Assembly (NCBI GenBank): GCA_002923335.1
Contig: BEHZ01000058.1
Span: forward strand, 1-9,564
Direction: 5' to 3'
Length of the DNA stretch: 9,564 nt
Source: a bacterium HR23
GTDB taxonomy: Bacteria > Chloroflexota > Dehalococcoidia > Lucifugimonadales > HRBIN23
Position 1 is the first letter of the stretch. Each line of letters begins with the position of its first letter. Both the position numbers and the translations under genes were made by a program. Below the pieces are notes generated by a model. That model did no database searches. It was not told the DNA's origin and saw only the letters and a program-made list of their open reading frames with translations. Positions 1-6,430 of this stretch are shown piece after piece.

Positions 1-567
1 GTGACGGGGGCGCGGGGGCATTTCCTCCCCCTCTTACTAGGGGCTATGGCCCTGCCGGCCACCCTTATAGTGGTGCGCCGTTGGCCCACGGGGCGCATGT
101 GGCTGGACCGGCTCCTAGTGCGTCTGCCCGTGGTAGGCCCTCTGGTTATGGCCGGGGAACTCTCCCGCTTCGCCCGAACAGTGTCCATGCTCCTGGAGGC
201 AGGGGTGCCTCTGGCCACCGCCCTGCGCCTGGGGAGGGAGGGGTGTCGCAACCTGGCCCTGCGCAACGCCTTCGCCGATGCGGAAGAGGGGTTGATAGGG
301 GGGCGGGGCCTCACCCCCTCTCTCAAGCGCCACCCCCTTCTCCCCACTCTTTTTGTGGAACTGGTGCTCATCGGGGAGGAGAGCAATGCCCTGCACCGCA
401 CCCTCGCCGATGCGGGGCAGGTCTACCAGAAGCAGTTGGAAGAGCGCCTCAACAGCCTTATCGGGCTGTTGGAGCCTCTGTCCACCATTGGGGTGGGGGC
501 CATTGTGGGCCTTATCGCCTTCTCCATGTTCACTCCTATTTACTCGGGCCTGGGAAGCCTACGGTAA
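1..567 (+). CDS. pilC: PilC/GspF inner-membrane platform protein, C-terminal half (5' truncated by window)
   Basis: This is the second half of a type II secretion F-domain protein, the polytopic platform that links the assembly ATPase to pilin polymerisation in type IV pili and type II secretion. The 188 visible residues show a membrane helix near residues 8-26, then the cytoplasmic T2SSF helical bundle (RFARTVSMLLEAGVPL, residues 56-71, is the typical start of the repeat). A C-terminal hydrophobic hairpin follows, with the family motif EPLSTIGVGAIVGLI and the ending FSMFTPIYSGL. Family members are about 400 residues, so the N-terminal half lies upstream of the window. The GTG at base 1 is merely in frame and is not the true start. 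The next gene begins 6 bp after the stop, so they are probably cotranscribed. Family assignment is firm; pilus versus secretion role is inferred from the neighbours. Confidence 0.9.
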   Translation: MTGARGHFLPLLLGAMALPATLIVVRRWPTGRMWLDRLLVRLPVVGPLVMAGELSRFARTVSMLLEAGVPLATALRLGREGCRNLALRNAFADAEEGLIGGRGLTPSLKRHPLLPTLFVELVLIGEESNALHRTLADAGQVYQKQLEERLNSLIGLLEPLSTIGVGAIVGLIAFSMFTPIYSGLGSLR

Positions 568-573
568 GGGCAG

Positions 574-1152
574 ATGGGTAAAAGGCTGTTCTCCTTTGGG
601 CAACGCCTGCGCCCCCTGGGGTTATGGGGAGTGGTGGTGCTGGGGCTAACGGCGGGCCTGGTGGCCTACAACGCCGGCATAGGGGTGCGCTGGTGGAGCG
701 CCTCTCGGCAGGTGGCCCTCCTGGCTCCCCAGGTGCGTCAGGGGATGGTGGTGCCTCCCATCAACTCCCAGGGCAAGGAACAGAGCCTGGCCCAGCGGGA
801 ACGCCAGTGGGATGATACCCGCCGGCCCTTTATGCTCTCCACGGCAGAAGAGATAGTCGGACGGATAGTAGAGGCGTCCCAGGAGGCAGGGATACGCCTC
901 ACCGCCATCACCCTGGGGGACCCCCAAAGCAAGGCAGTGGAGGGCGTCCGGTATCAGGTCCAGCCGGTGAGCCTGGGGGTGCAAGGGGATGAGGAGTCCC
1001 TCCTGGCTTTTCTGGCGATACTGGGGGAGCGCCTGCCCACCTCTGGTGCCTTTACCCTTTCCTTGGCGGACCTGGCCCAGTCCCCCTCTGCCCAGGTGCA
1101 ACTGCAGGTCTACCTTTCTCCCCAGCCGGTGTCGGCGAAAGGGGGCCAGTAG
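574..1152 (+). CDS. PilO/GspM-like bitopic assembly protein
   Basis: A 192-residue protein with a short basic cytoplasmic N-terminus, one membrane helix at about residues 15-35 (LGLWGVVVLGLTAGLVAY) and an extracytoplasmic domain. Within that domain, residues 90-180 read like the ferredoxin-like fold of PilO/GspM (EIVGRIVEASQEAGIRL, then LAFLAILGERLP, then alternating beta strands). PilO pairs with PilN to form the alignment subcomplex of the pilus machine. The sequence itself is poorly conserved, so the call rests on topology, size and position between pilC and a PilM-PilN fusion. Its TAG stop shares the final G with the GTG start of the next gene, which implies translational coupling. A purine-rich AAGGG just before the ATG is a weak ribosome-binding site. 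It could equally be named GspM-like. Confidence 0.65.
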   Translation: MGKRLFSFGQRLRPLGLWGVVVLGLTAGLVAYNAGIGVRWWSASRQVALLAPQVRQGMVVPPINSQGKEQSLAQRERQWDDTRRPFMLSTAEEIVGRIVEASQEAGIRLTAITLGDPQSKAVEGVRYQVQPVSLGVQGDEESLLAFLAILGERLPTSGAFTLSLADLAQSPSAQVQLQVYLSPQPVSAKGGQ

Positions 1153-2681
1153 TGGCCGTCTCTGAGGGGGTGCGCCGGGCCTTCACTCTTGTAAGGAGAG
1201 GGTGGGGCATTGCCCGTCGGCGTCTGTCCACCGTGCATCGGGCGTGGGGCAAGGCCAAGCGTTGGGTGGGGCGTCTCTTTGGGCGCACCACCATCACCAT
1301 GAACCCCGAAGGGAACGCTCTTCAGGTGGTCGCCCTCAAGGGGGGTGAGGTGCTCCGGTGGGCGACGGTGCCCCTGGATGGGAACACCCCCCAAGGGGTG
1401 CGGAGCGTCTTGGGGGGGTGGGGGATGCGTGGGGGGCGCGTTGTCAGTGCTTTGCCTTTGTGCACTGCCCTTGTGCGCCCTCTACCACTCCCTCGGGTGC
1501 CGCGCAAGCATCTCTCCCAGGTGGTGCTGGCCGAGGCGCCGGAGGCCTTCCCCTTCTCCCCCGGGGAGGTGGACCTGGCGTGGACCTCCATGCGCAACGG
1601 TGGGGGGGAGGGGGTATTGGCCGTGGCGGTCCCCAAAGACGCCGTGGATAGCGTCGTGGCGATGCTCCAGCAGTGGGGGATTCGCCCCAAGGCCCTTTAC
1701 CCCAAGGAGGTGGCCCTTTCTGCCCTCGTGCCCCACGGGTTGGTGGTCTACCTGGGGGGGGAAGACACCGCCCTGCTCCTGGCGCTGGAGGGCATAGCCA
1801 GGGTGGTCTATCGTGTGCCCCTGGCGAGGGAAGGGGATGGGGAACGGGAGGCGGTGCTCCTGGCGTCTTCCATTGAACAGGTCCTGGCCTACGGGCGGGG
1901 GATGGGATGGACCAAGGGGGGACAGCCCCTGCCCATTGTCCTCGCGGGCAACCCGGAGCGGGGAGCACGCCTGGCCCCCCTCCTGGAGAGACACCTGGGG
2001 CGACCTCTGGAGCGTTTGGCGGTCTCTCTGCCCCGCCCACCCAACTTCCCTATAGAGGCGTATGCGGTGAACCTGGGCCTCGCCCTGGCCGACCGGCCGG
2101 AGCGAGGGGGGCTTGTGGCCCCCAACCTGCTTCCCTCACGCCACCGACCTCGCCCTGTGTCCCTTCCCCTGCTGGTGGGTCTGTGCGCTGTGGTGGTGCT
2201 GGCGCCCCTGGCCGTGTGGGGCACGAGCAGGGCAGAGGAACGGGTGGGTGAGGCGTCTCGCCTCTCGGCACGGCTGGAGGAGGTCCGCAACCAGGAGCGC
2301 CTTCGGCGTCTCGCCCTGGCTCAGTCCACTGCCTTGGAGCGCCAGGCCCAGGGGCTGGAGAGCGTCATAACGGCCGTCCAGGGCCACCTGGGGCGTCTGC
2401 GCCAGGAGCGGGAAGACCTGGGGAAACGGCTTGGGGTGCTTCTGACCACTGCACGGGAAGGTGGCGTGCAGGTCTCGGCCATCAGCGTGCAGGCCGACGG
2501 CTTTTCCCTAACAGGGACGGCCGATTCCTTTGGGGATGTGCTGAGTTACGCCACACGCTTGCGTCTCTCCGGCCTGTTCGGTAGTGTGCGCCTCCTCCGG
2601 ATGGGCGCCATGGGCGGAGAGGGGGGAAGAGTGGCCTTCCAGATGAAGGCGCTGGCGGGGGACACCCCAACAGCCCGCTAG
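1152..2681 (+). CDS. PilM-PilN fusion (GspL-like) pilus assembly protein
   Basis: A 509-residue single-chain protein. Residues 1-45 are very basic. Residues 46-325 follow the PilM/GspL actin-like cytoplasmic fold (LPLPRVPRKHL, VVLAEAPEAFPF, AVPKDAVDSVVAMLQQWGI). One membrane helix lies at about 336-356, a Leu/Arg/Glu-rich probable coiled coil at 360-425, and a PilN-type periplasmic domain at 425-500 (ARE-GGVQVSAISVQADGFSLTGTA, then LSGLFGSVRLLRM). In most type IV pilus systems PilM and PilN are separate proteins, with PilN's cytoplasmic tail docking into PilM. The fusion recreates GspL of type II secretion. The first phosphate loop of PilM (IGIDIGSSSIK-like) is replaced by ITMNPEGNALQVV, so nucleotide binding is doubtful. 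It begins with GTG overlapping the previous stop. The fold call is confident; whether the machine is a pilus or a secretion system is less so. Confidence 0.8.
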   Translation: MAVSEGVRRAFTLVRRGWGIARRRLSTVHRAWGKAKRWVGRLFGRTTITMNPEGNALQVVALKGGEVLRWATVPLDGNTPQGVRSVLGGWGMRGGRVVSALPLCTALVRPLPLPRVPRKHLSQVVLAEAPEAFPFSPGEVDLAWTSMRNGGGEGVLAVAVPKDAVDSVVAMLQQWGIRPKALYPKEVALSALVPHGLVVYLGGEDTALLLALEGIARVVYRVPLAREGDGEREAVLLASSIEQVLAYGRGMGWTKGGQPLPIVLAGNPERGARLAPLLERHLGRPLERLAVSLPRPPNFPIEAYAVNLGLALADRPERGGLVAPNLLPSRHRPRPVSLPLLVGLCAVVVLAPLAVWGTSRAEERVGEASRLSARLEEVRNQERLRRLALAQSTALERQAQGLESVITAVQGHLGRLRQEREDLGKRLGVLLTTAREGGVQVSAISVQADGFSLTGTADSFGDVLSYATRLRLSGLFGSVRLLRMGAMGGEGGRVAFQMKALAGDTPTAR

Positions 2682-2682
2682 C

Positions 2683-2698
2683 GTCCGAAGTATCGGAC
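2683..2698. repeat. 6-bp perfect inverted repeat just after pilMN stop
   Basis: GTCCGA-AGTA-TCGGAC begins 2 bp after the pilMN stop codon and would form a 6-bp stem with a 4-nt loop, followed by CAAAAG. There is no U-tract, so it is a weak terminator at best. It may be a small operator, or a stem that protects the 3' end of the upstream message. It opens the 151-bp leader of the pilin gene. Confidence 0.4.
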
Positions 2699-2820
2699 AA
2701 AAGTCGTATGTCTCCTATGACGGGAGGACGATGGAGAAGGCCCTGTGGCCCCCTATGCTGGGGGTGCAGGTGAGGAGCAGGGGACACCACCCCGGCCCTC
2801 TGGATACCAAAACCATTGAA

Positions 2821-2826
2821 GGAGGT
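2821..2826 (+). promoter_or_regulatory. Strong ribosome-binding site deciding the pilin start
   Basis: GGAGGT lies 6 nt upstream of ATG 2833. This sets the pilin start at 2833 rather than at the in-frame ATG 2731, which has no comparable site at a good distance and would add 34 residues ahead of the prepilin leader. Confidence 0.85.
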
Positions 2827-2832
2827 GTAACT

Positions 2833-3234
2833 ATGAGGAGACGGGTAGTGCAACTGCTCCACCGTCTGGGGGGGCAACAGGCCGGCTTCACCCTGGTGGA
2901 ACTGCTGGTGGTGGTAGGGATTATTGTGGGCCTGGCTGCGGCGGTGATACCAGCCGTAACCAAGTTCGCCAGTAAGGGCGAGGAAGGCGCCCGGGCCGCC
3001 GAGAGGCAGAACGTGCAGGCGGCCATGGACAGTATGATGGCGGATAAGGGCATCACCAGCGTCAACAGCCTCTCCGGCAGCGCTTCGGTGAACAACTTCA
3101 GTGCTCTGCCCACCGGGACGAACACAGCCCCTCTGGCTGACTACCTGCGGGAGAACCCCACCAAGTATTACTACTGCTGGGACGGCACAGGGCGCATCAC
3201 CCGGCAGGACACCAGCCCCCAGACCTGTCCATAA
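2833..3234 (+). CDS. Type IV prepilin / pseudopilin with class III signal
   Basis: A 133-residue pilin subunit. A short basic leader ends in Gly18 and is followed by FTLVELLVVVGIIVGLAAAVIP. The prepilin peptidase would therefore cut between G18 and F19, and Glu5 of the mature chain is E23. The hydrophobic alpha-1 spine runs to about residue 42 and continues as an amphipathic helix (KFASKGEEGARAAERQNVQAAMDSMM). The C-terminal part is a small domain ending YYYCWDGTGRITRQDTSPQTCP, whose two cysteines could close a D-region-like disulfide loop. It follows the pilC, pilO-like and pilMN genes and is very probably a substrate of that machine. At 115 mature residues it is short for a major pilin and could be a GspG-like major pseudopilin. 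The start is fixed by a GGAGGT site and by the leader length. Confidence 0.92.
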   Translation: MRRRVVQLLHRLGGQQAGFTLVELLVVVGIIVGLAAAVIPAVTKFASKGEEGARAAERQNVQAAMDSMMADKGITSVNSLSGSASVNNFSALPTGTNTAPLADYLRENPTKYYYCWDGTGRITRQDTSPQTCP

Positions 3235-3256
3235 TGCCCTGCCGGCGCATCTTTTG

Positions 3257-3302
3257 GGGGCACGGCCCCGTGGAGTGGGGCATCCCCGAAGGGCCGTGCC
3301 CC
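3257..3302 (+). terminator. Large stem-loop downstream of the pilin gene
   Basis: A perfect 12-bp inverted repeat (GGGGCACGGCCC at 3257-3268, GGGCCGTGCCCC at 3291-3302) encloses a 22-nt loop that contains its own GGGG-CAT-CCCC hairpin (3277-3287). It starts 23 nt after the pilin stop. A clear U-run is missing, so it may act as a Rho-independent-like stop with a poor tail, or as a 3' stabiliser of an abundant pilin mRNA. The structure is certain as sequence; its role is inferred. Confidence 0.55.
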
Positions 3303-3635
3303 TCCTGATGGCTCCTTTGGGAACGGGGCTTGGTGTGAGCGGCTCCAGGCTGGCATTGCCCAAAAGACCGGGATGAGGAGGTGCGGGCCGGGGACAGCCC
3401 CAGCCCCTTCGCCATGCCGGGGGCGGAGCAGGCCGGCCCTCTACCTGGCGCAGAGCAGGCGCTCCTCACAGCCGTCCGGAGCCCGTGAGGGGGCAGGGAG
3501 CATCGGCGACTGATGCACACTTTTCCCTTGCGGGTTACACACCTTTTGCACACCTTTTCTGCCTATGCTAGGGCCAGGCATGCCGAGATGAGCGGTGCCC
3601 ATGGGCCACCAAGAGGTGCGTAAGGAGGAGCGCGT
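3303..3635. other. Gene-free GC-rich spacer with inverted repeats
   Basis: No credible coding frame was found on either strand; open frames here lack ribosome-binding sites and recognisable protein character. The stretch holds further dyads, for example CTCCTCAC at 3462-3469 with GTGAGGGG at 3485-3492 (one G·U pair), and the ACAC(C)TTTT repeats described separately. I do not recognise a known riboswitch or ncRNA. It probably contains the promoter and leader of the gene at 3636, but I could not place -35/-10 boxes with conviction. Confidence 0.5.
3517..3558 (+). repeat. Three helically phased ACAC(C)TTTT direct repeats
   Basis: ACACTTTT starts at 3517, ACACCTTTT at 3539 and ACACCTTTT at 3550. 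The start-to-start distances are 22 and 11 bp, so all three would lie on one face of the helix. They sit 78-119 bp upstream of ATG 3636, in a locally AT-richer patch of an otherwise GC-rich spacer. This is the arrangement expected of activator binding sites, but no regulator can be named from sequence. Confidence 0.4.
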
Positions 3636-4115
3636 ATGCACAACAGGGCACAGGCTTGGAAACCCCTGATAGGATGGGCCTTGCCGGCCGCTCTGGTGGC
3701 GGTGCTGGCCTGGCTTCTGACGCCGGTCCTGACCTCCGCCTGGGTAGAGTGGGATGATACCGACCCCACCATTACCCTGAAAGGCGGACACACCCTTTCG
3801 GTGCAGGTCGCATGGCCTAGCCCCTACACGTGCACCATTCAAGGCCCGATCCTGGTGCAGGTGGAGACCCCGAAAGGCATGAAGGCGGAGGTGGTCAGCG
3901 AGGATGTGCGGCAGTTCCCCTGCCAGACCCTTTCAACCCAGACCACGCTTACGGAGCGCAGGGGTGGGGGGAAAGAGGTGAAGGTGCGGGTGCTGGTGCA
4001 GGCACCGGGTGACTTCCCGGTGCGGGTGTCCATCTCCCTGGACGGCCAGGTGGTAAGTGCCCCCGAGGGCCGGTCCAACGCGTGGGTGGAGGGCGAGGTT
4101 GAGGTAAGGAGGTAA
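3636..4115 (+). CDS. Secreted or membrane-anchored protein of unknown function
   Basis: A 159-residue protein that I do not recognise as a named family. Residues 10-35 form one hydrophobic segment (LIGWALPAALVAVLAWLLTPVL), either an uncleaved anchor or a signal peptide. The remainder is beta-rich and extracytoplasmic in character, with alternating Val/Thr strands and a conserved-looking end (VRVSISLDGQVVSAPEG) suggestive of an Ig-like or beta-sandwich fold. Two cysteines, C66 and C96, could form a disulfide outside the membrane. GGAGG at 3624-3628 is well spaced for ATG 3636. It lies between the pilin gene and a histidine kinase, so an envelope role or an accessory role for the surface machine is possible, but nothing in the sequence proves it. 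Confidence 0.75.
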   Translation: MHNRAQAWKPLIGWALPAALVAVLAWLLTPVLTSAWVEWDDTDPTITLKGGHTLSVQVAWPSPYTCTIQGPILVQVETPKGMKAEVVSEDVRQFPCQTLSTQTTLTERRGGGKEVKVRVLVQAPGDFPVRVSISLDGQVVSAPEGRSNAWVEGEVEVRR

Positions 4116-4186
4116 GGGTGCGCTAGCAACAGATAGCGGGCAATACCCTCTAAAGGGCTTCGGGGGGAGTGTAACGGGGGAGACCG

Positions 4187-4201
4187 ATGGAGTCGTCATA
4201 A
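4187..4201 (+). other. Possible 4-codon leader ORF (MESS) before the kinase
   Basis: ATG-GAG-TCG-TCA-TAA is preceded by GGGGGAG at 4176-4182 with good spacing and ends 1 bp before the GTG start of the histidine kinase. The kinase start has only a GGAG (4189-4192, inside this mini-ORF) about 10 nt away. Terminating ribosomes could therefore re-initiate at the kinase. Such a short frame can easily arise by chance. Confidence 0.25.
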
Positions 4202-4202
4202 G

Positions 4203-5645
4203 GTGAACCCTCGCTGGTATGTGCTGGGCATCCTCCTCCTGGGAGGAGGGGTTGCCACAGCGGGGCAGGCGTTCTGGCCGGGCGCCTGGGGCATGCGGGA
4301 GGGGCTGCTCATAGTGGTCATGGCAACCCTAACCGCATGTGCCCTTGTTTTCCCCCTCAAGTTGTCCCCCCAGGCCAGCGCCTCGCTGGGGGCGGCGCCC
4401 CTCTTTACGGGCGTTTTGCTTCTTTCGCCCCTTCAGGCGGTGCTGGCAGGAGCAGTGGGCTCTCTGGCCGCGAACCTCTGGCTGCGCCGGCGTCCTCAGG
4501 TGGTGGCCTTCAACGCCGGGATGACTGCGGTGGCGGTGGGAGTCGCCTCCATCACCTTCCGGGTGCTTGCGCCGTCCAGCGCCCCCGACCTGATGCGCCC
4601 CCTGAGCATGGGGATGGGCCTCTTGGCGGGGGCGGTGCTGTATGTTACCAACTTGGGGGTGGTGGCGGGGATGGTCTCCCTGCGCAAGGGGCCCCCCTTC
4701 TGGTCGGTGTGGCGGAAGACCTGGGTGTTGGATAGCCTGCAAGAGGTGGGGAGCCTGGCCCTGGGCTACCTGGGGGCGGGCCTCCTTCAGGAGGCCTGGT
4801 GGTCGGTGGTTCTGCTGCTCGTGCCTCTGGCCCTCACCTACCTGGCCCTGAGCCGAAGCGTCCAGGAGGCCCGCACCAACATCCATCTGGCCCAACAACT
4901 GCAGGCCCAGATGGCGGAACTGAAGGCGACCCAGGCCCAACTGGTTCAATCGGCCAAGATGGCGTCGGTGGGCACCCTGGCGGCGGGCATCGCCCACGAG
5001 ATCGCCAATCCCCTCTTTGCCATTCAGGGCCGGGCGGAGTTGCTCCTTTCGGCTCCCGAGAAGCACCTGGCGTCGGAGAAGGCGAAGGAGTATTTAGCCA
5101 CCATCTTCGCCATGGCCCAGCGAGCGTCCCACATCATCCGGGAACTGCTCACCTTCGCCCGTGCGGGGGGCACCCCCGAGCCGGTGTATCTGCCGGAGGT
5201 GGTCAAAGCGTCTTTGGACCTGGTGGGGGCGGAGGTGCGCCAGCGAGGGATAGAAGTGTGCACCGAGTTAGGAGAGGTGCCCCCTATTCGGGGCGTGGCC
5301 AACCACTTGCAACAGGTCTTCGTCAACCTGCTCTTGAATGCCCGGGACGCTACGCCCGAGGGGGGAAGGATTCTCGTCCGTTGCTGGGCGGAGGGGGGTA
5401 TGGTGAAGGCGTCGGTGAAAGATACGGGAAAGGGGATTCCCAAGGCCCTGCAGGCACGCCTCTTTGAACCGTTCTTCACCACCAAGGAGCCTGGCAAAGG
5501 CACAGGCCTGGGGCTTTACATCTGCCACCGCATCGTTACCGAGCACGGGGGGCGTATCAGCGTCGCCAGCGAAGAGGGGAAGGGGACGGAGGTGTTCCTG
5601 GAGTTCCCGGCGGAGGCGAGGGAGACGGCGTCGTTACAGCAGTGA
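4203..5645 (+). CDS. Polytopic membrane sensor histidine kinase
   Basis: A 480-residue kinase. Residues 1-218 contain six or so hydrophobic helices, an integral-membrane sensor without an obvious large extracellular loop. This suggests sensing within or near the membrane. A helical linker (about 220-250) leads to the HisKA domain with phospho-acceptor H265 in AGIAHEIANPL. The catalytic HATPase domain follows: N box NLLLNARDA (375-383), G1 DTGKGIP (407-413), F box FEPFF (421-425) and G2 GKGTGLGL (431-438). All boxes look intact, so it should be active. It begins with GTG. It overlaps tail-to-tail with an OmpR-type regulator on the opposite strand, which is its likely partner. The signal is unknown; the nearby pilus genes make a surface-related output possible but unproven. 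Confidence 0.92.
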   Translation: MNPRWYVLGILLLGGGVATAGQAFWPGAWGMREGLLIVVMATLTACALVFPLKLSPQASASLGAAPLFTGVLLLSPLQAVLAGAVGSLAANLWLRRRPQVVAFNAGMTAVAVGVASITFRVLAPSSAPDLMRPLSMGMGLLAGAVLYVTNLGVVAGMVSLRKGPPFWSVWRKTWVLDSLQEVGSLALGYLGAGLLQEAWWSVVLLLVPLALTYLALSRSVQEARTNIHLAQQLQAQMAELKATQAQLVQSAKMASVGTLAAGIAHEIANPLFAIQGRAELLLSAPEKHLASEKAKEYLATIFAMAQRASHIIRELLTFARAGGTPEPVYLPEVVKASLDLVGAEVRQRGIEVCTELGEVPPIRGVANHLQQVFVNLLLNARDATPEGGRILVRCWAEGGMVKASVKDTGKGIPKALQARLFEPFFTTKEPGKGTGLGLYICHRIVTEHGGRISVASEEGKGTEVFLEFPAEARETASLQQ

Positions 5646-6347
5646 GGGGAGAGGGGAAGGGGAGGGGGCGGGCTTATCGTAGCGGTAGCCGGAGCCCCAC
5701 ACGGTAACGATGAGGCGTGGCTCGTGGGGGTTCTGCTCTATTTTTCGGCGCAGGCTGGCGATGTGCCACTTGACGCTCTCCTCGGCGTAGTAGGTGGAGC
5801 CCCATACCTTCGCCAGCAGTTCCTGCACCGACACCACCCGGCCGGCGTTCTGAGTGAGGTAGATGAGCAGGCGCAGTTCCTTGGGGGTGAGGTTCACCTT
5901 CTGCCCCCGCACATACACCTCCTGGCGCTCCATGTGAATGGTGAGCACCCCATCGGTGTAGACGCCTTTGCGAGAGAGGGGGGGCAGTTGGGCACGGCGG
6001 AGGGCCGCTTCAATACGGGCCAGTAACTCCTTCATGCCCACCGGCTTCACGATGTAATCGTCGGCGCCCAGGCGGAGGCCATGCACCTTCTCCTCCTCCC
6101 GCCCCAGGGCGCTGAGGACGATGATGGGCACTTCCGATACCTCTCGGATGCGGGAGATGAGGTCAAAGCCGTCCATCACAGGCATGCGGATATCGGCTAC
6201 CACCAGGTCGGGGTGGTGCTGGAAGAAGAGGCGGAGGGCCTCTTTGCCGTTGGGGGCGGTGAGGGTCTGGTAGCCTGCCTCTTGGCAACAGGCCTCCAGC
6301 ATCTCCAGGACGGCTTCCTCGTCGTCTACCAGGAGGATAGTGGCCAT
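5634..6347 (-). CDS. OmpR/PhoB-family response regulator
   Basis: A 237-residue DNA-binding regulator. The receiver domain (1-120) has the acidic pair D8/D9, phospho-acceptor D52 in VVADIRMPVMDG, S79 and K101 (IVKP). A winged-helix Trans_reg_C domain spans about 128-228 (LTPKELRLLIYL, SVQELLAKVWG, SVKWHIASLRRKIE, VWGSGYRY). Phosphorylation at D52 normally drives dimerisation and promoter binding. The C-terminal tail PAPSPSPLPSLL is low-complexity and lies in the 12-bp overlap with the convergent kinase gene. The start MATILLVDDEE is set by the receiver fold. There is no Shine-Dalgarno sequence, and a TATAAT box stands only 10 nt away, implying a nearly leaderless mRNA. It is probably the partner of the kinase at 4203-5645, although the two are not in one operon. 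Confidence 0.93.
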   Translation of the reverse strand: MATILLVDDEEAVLEMLEACCQEAGYQTLTAPNGKEALRLFFQHHPDLVVADIRMPVMDGFDLISRIREVSEVPIIVLSALGREEEKVHGLRLGADDYIVKPVGMKELLARIEAALRRAQLPPLSRKGVYTDGVLTIHMERQEVYVRGQKVNLTPKELRLLIYLTQNAGRVVSVQELLAKVWGSTYYAEESVKWHIASLRRKIEQNPHEPRLIVTVWGSGYRYDKPAPSPSPLPSLL

Positions 6348-6357
6348 GGCAAGGCGT

Positions 6358-6377
6358 ATTATACCCGCCGTGGCGGG
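6358..6377 (-). promoter_or_regulatory. Promoter -10 box and spacer palindrome of the response regulator
   Basis: On the minus strand a perfect TATAAT (6363-6358) ends 10 nt before the ATG (6347). Transcription would start around 6351, only a few nt from the start codon. Immediately upstream, in the -35/-10 spacer, is the palindrome CCCGCC-AC-GGCGGG (6377-6364), a possible operator. No good -35 hexamer is visible (TGGTGC at 17 bp), which would fit an activated or repressed promoter. Confidence 0.6.
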
Positions 6378-6395
6378 CCGGCACCATCAGGGTTA

Positions 6396-6413
6396 TCCCC
6401 CAATTTTGGGGGA
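6396..6413 (-). terminator. Short stem-loop between SDR and response regulator genes
   Basis: On the minus strand TCCCCCA-AAAT-TGGGGGA gives a 7-bp stem, 18 nt after the SDR stop codon. There is no U-run after it, so termination would be inefficient. It may separate the SDR transcript from the regulator's own promoter. Confidence 0.35.
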
Positions 6414-6430
6414 GCCTGACGGCCCTGCTC

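Noticed and set aside
2731..2832. In-frame ATG 2731 as the pilin start
   Set aside because: It would place 34 extra residues before a standard prepilin leader. The GGAGGT site fits ATG 2833 and gives a normal 18-residue leader.
3544..3569. TTGCAC/TATGCT as a promoter for the gene at 3636
   Set aside because: The spacing is only 12 bp, and no other hexamer pair fits 16-18 bp.
3235..3635. Riboswitch or known ncRNA in the pilin downstream spacer
   Set aside because: I compared it by eye with c-di-GMP-I and cobalamin riboswitch cores and found neither. Only inverted repeats and short direct repeats are supported.
4329..5066. 245-codon minus-strand frame opposite the histidine kinase
   Set aside because: The composition is Gln/His/Gly-rich with no family features and no ribosome-binding site. 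The kinase boxes are on the plus strand.
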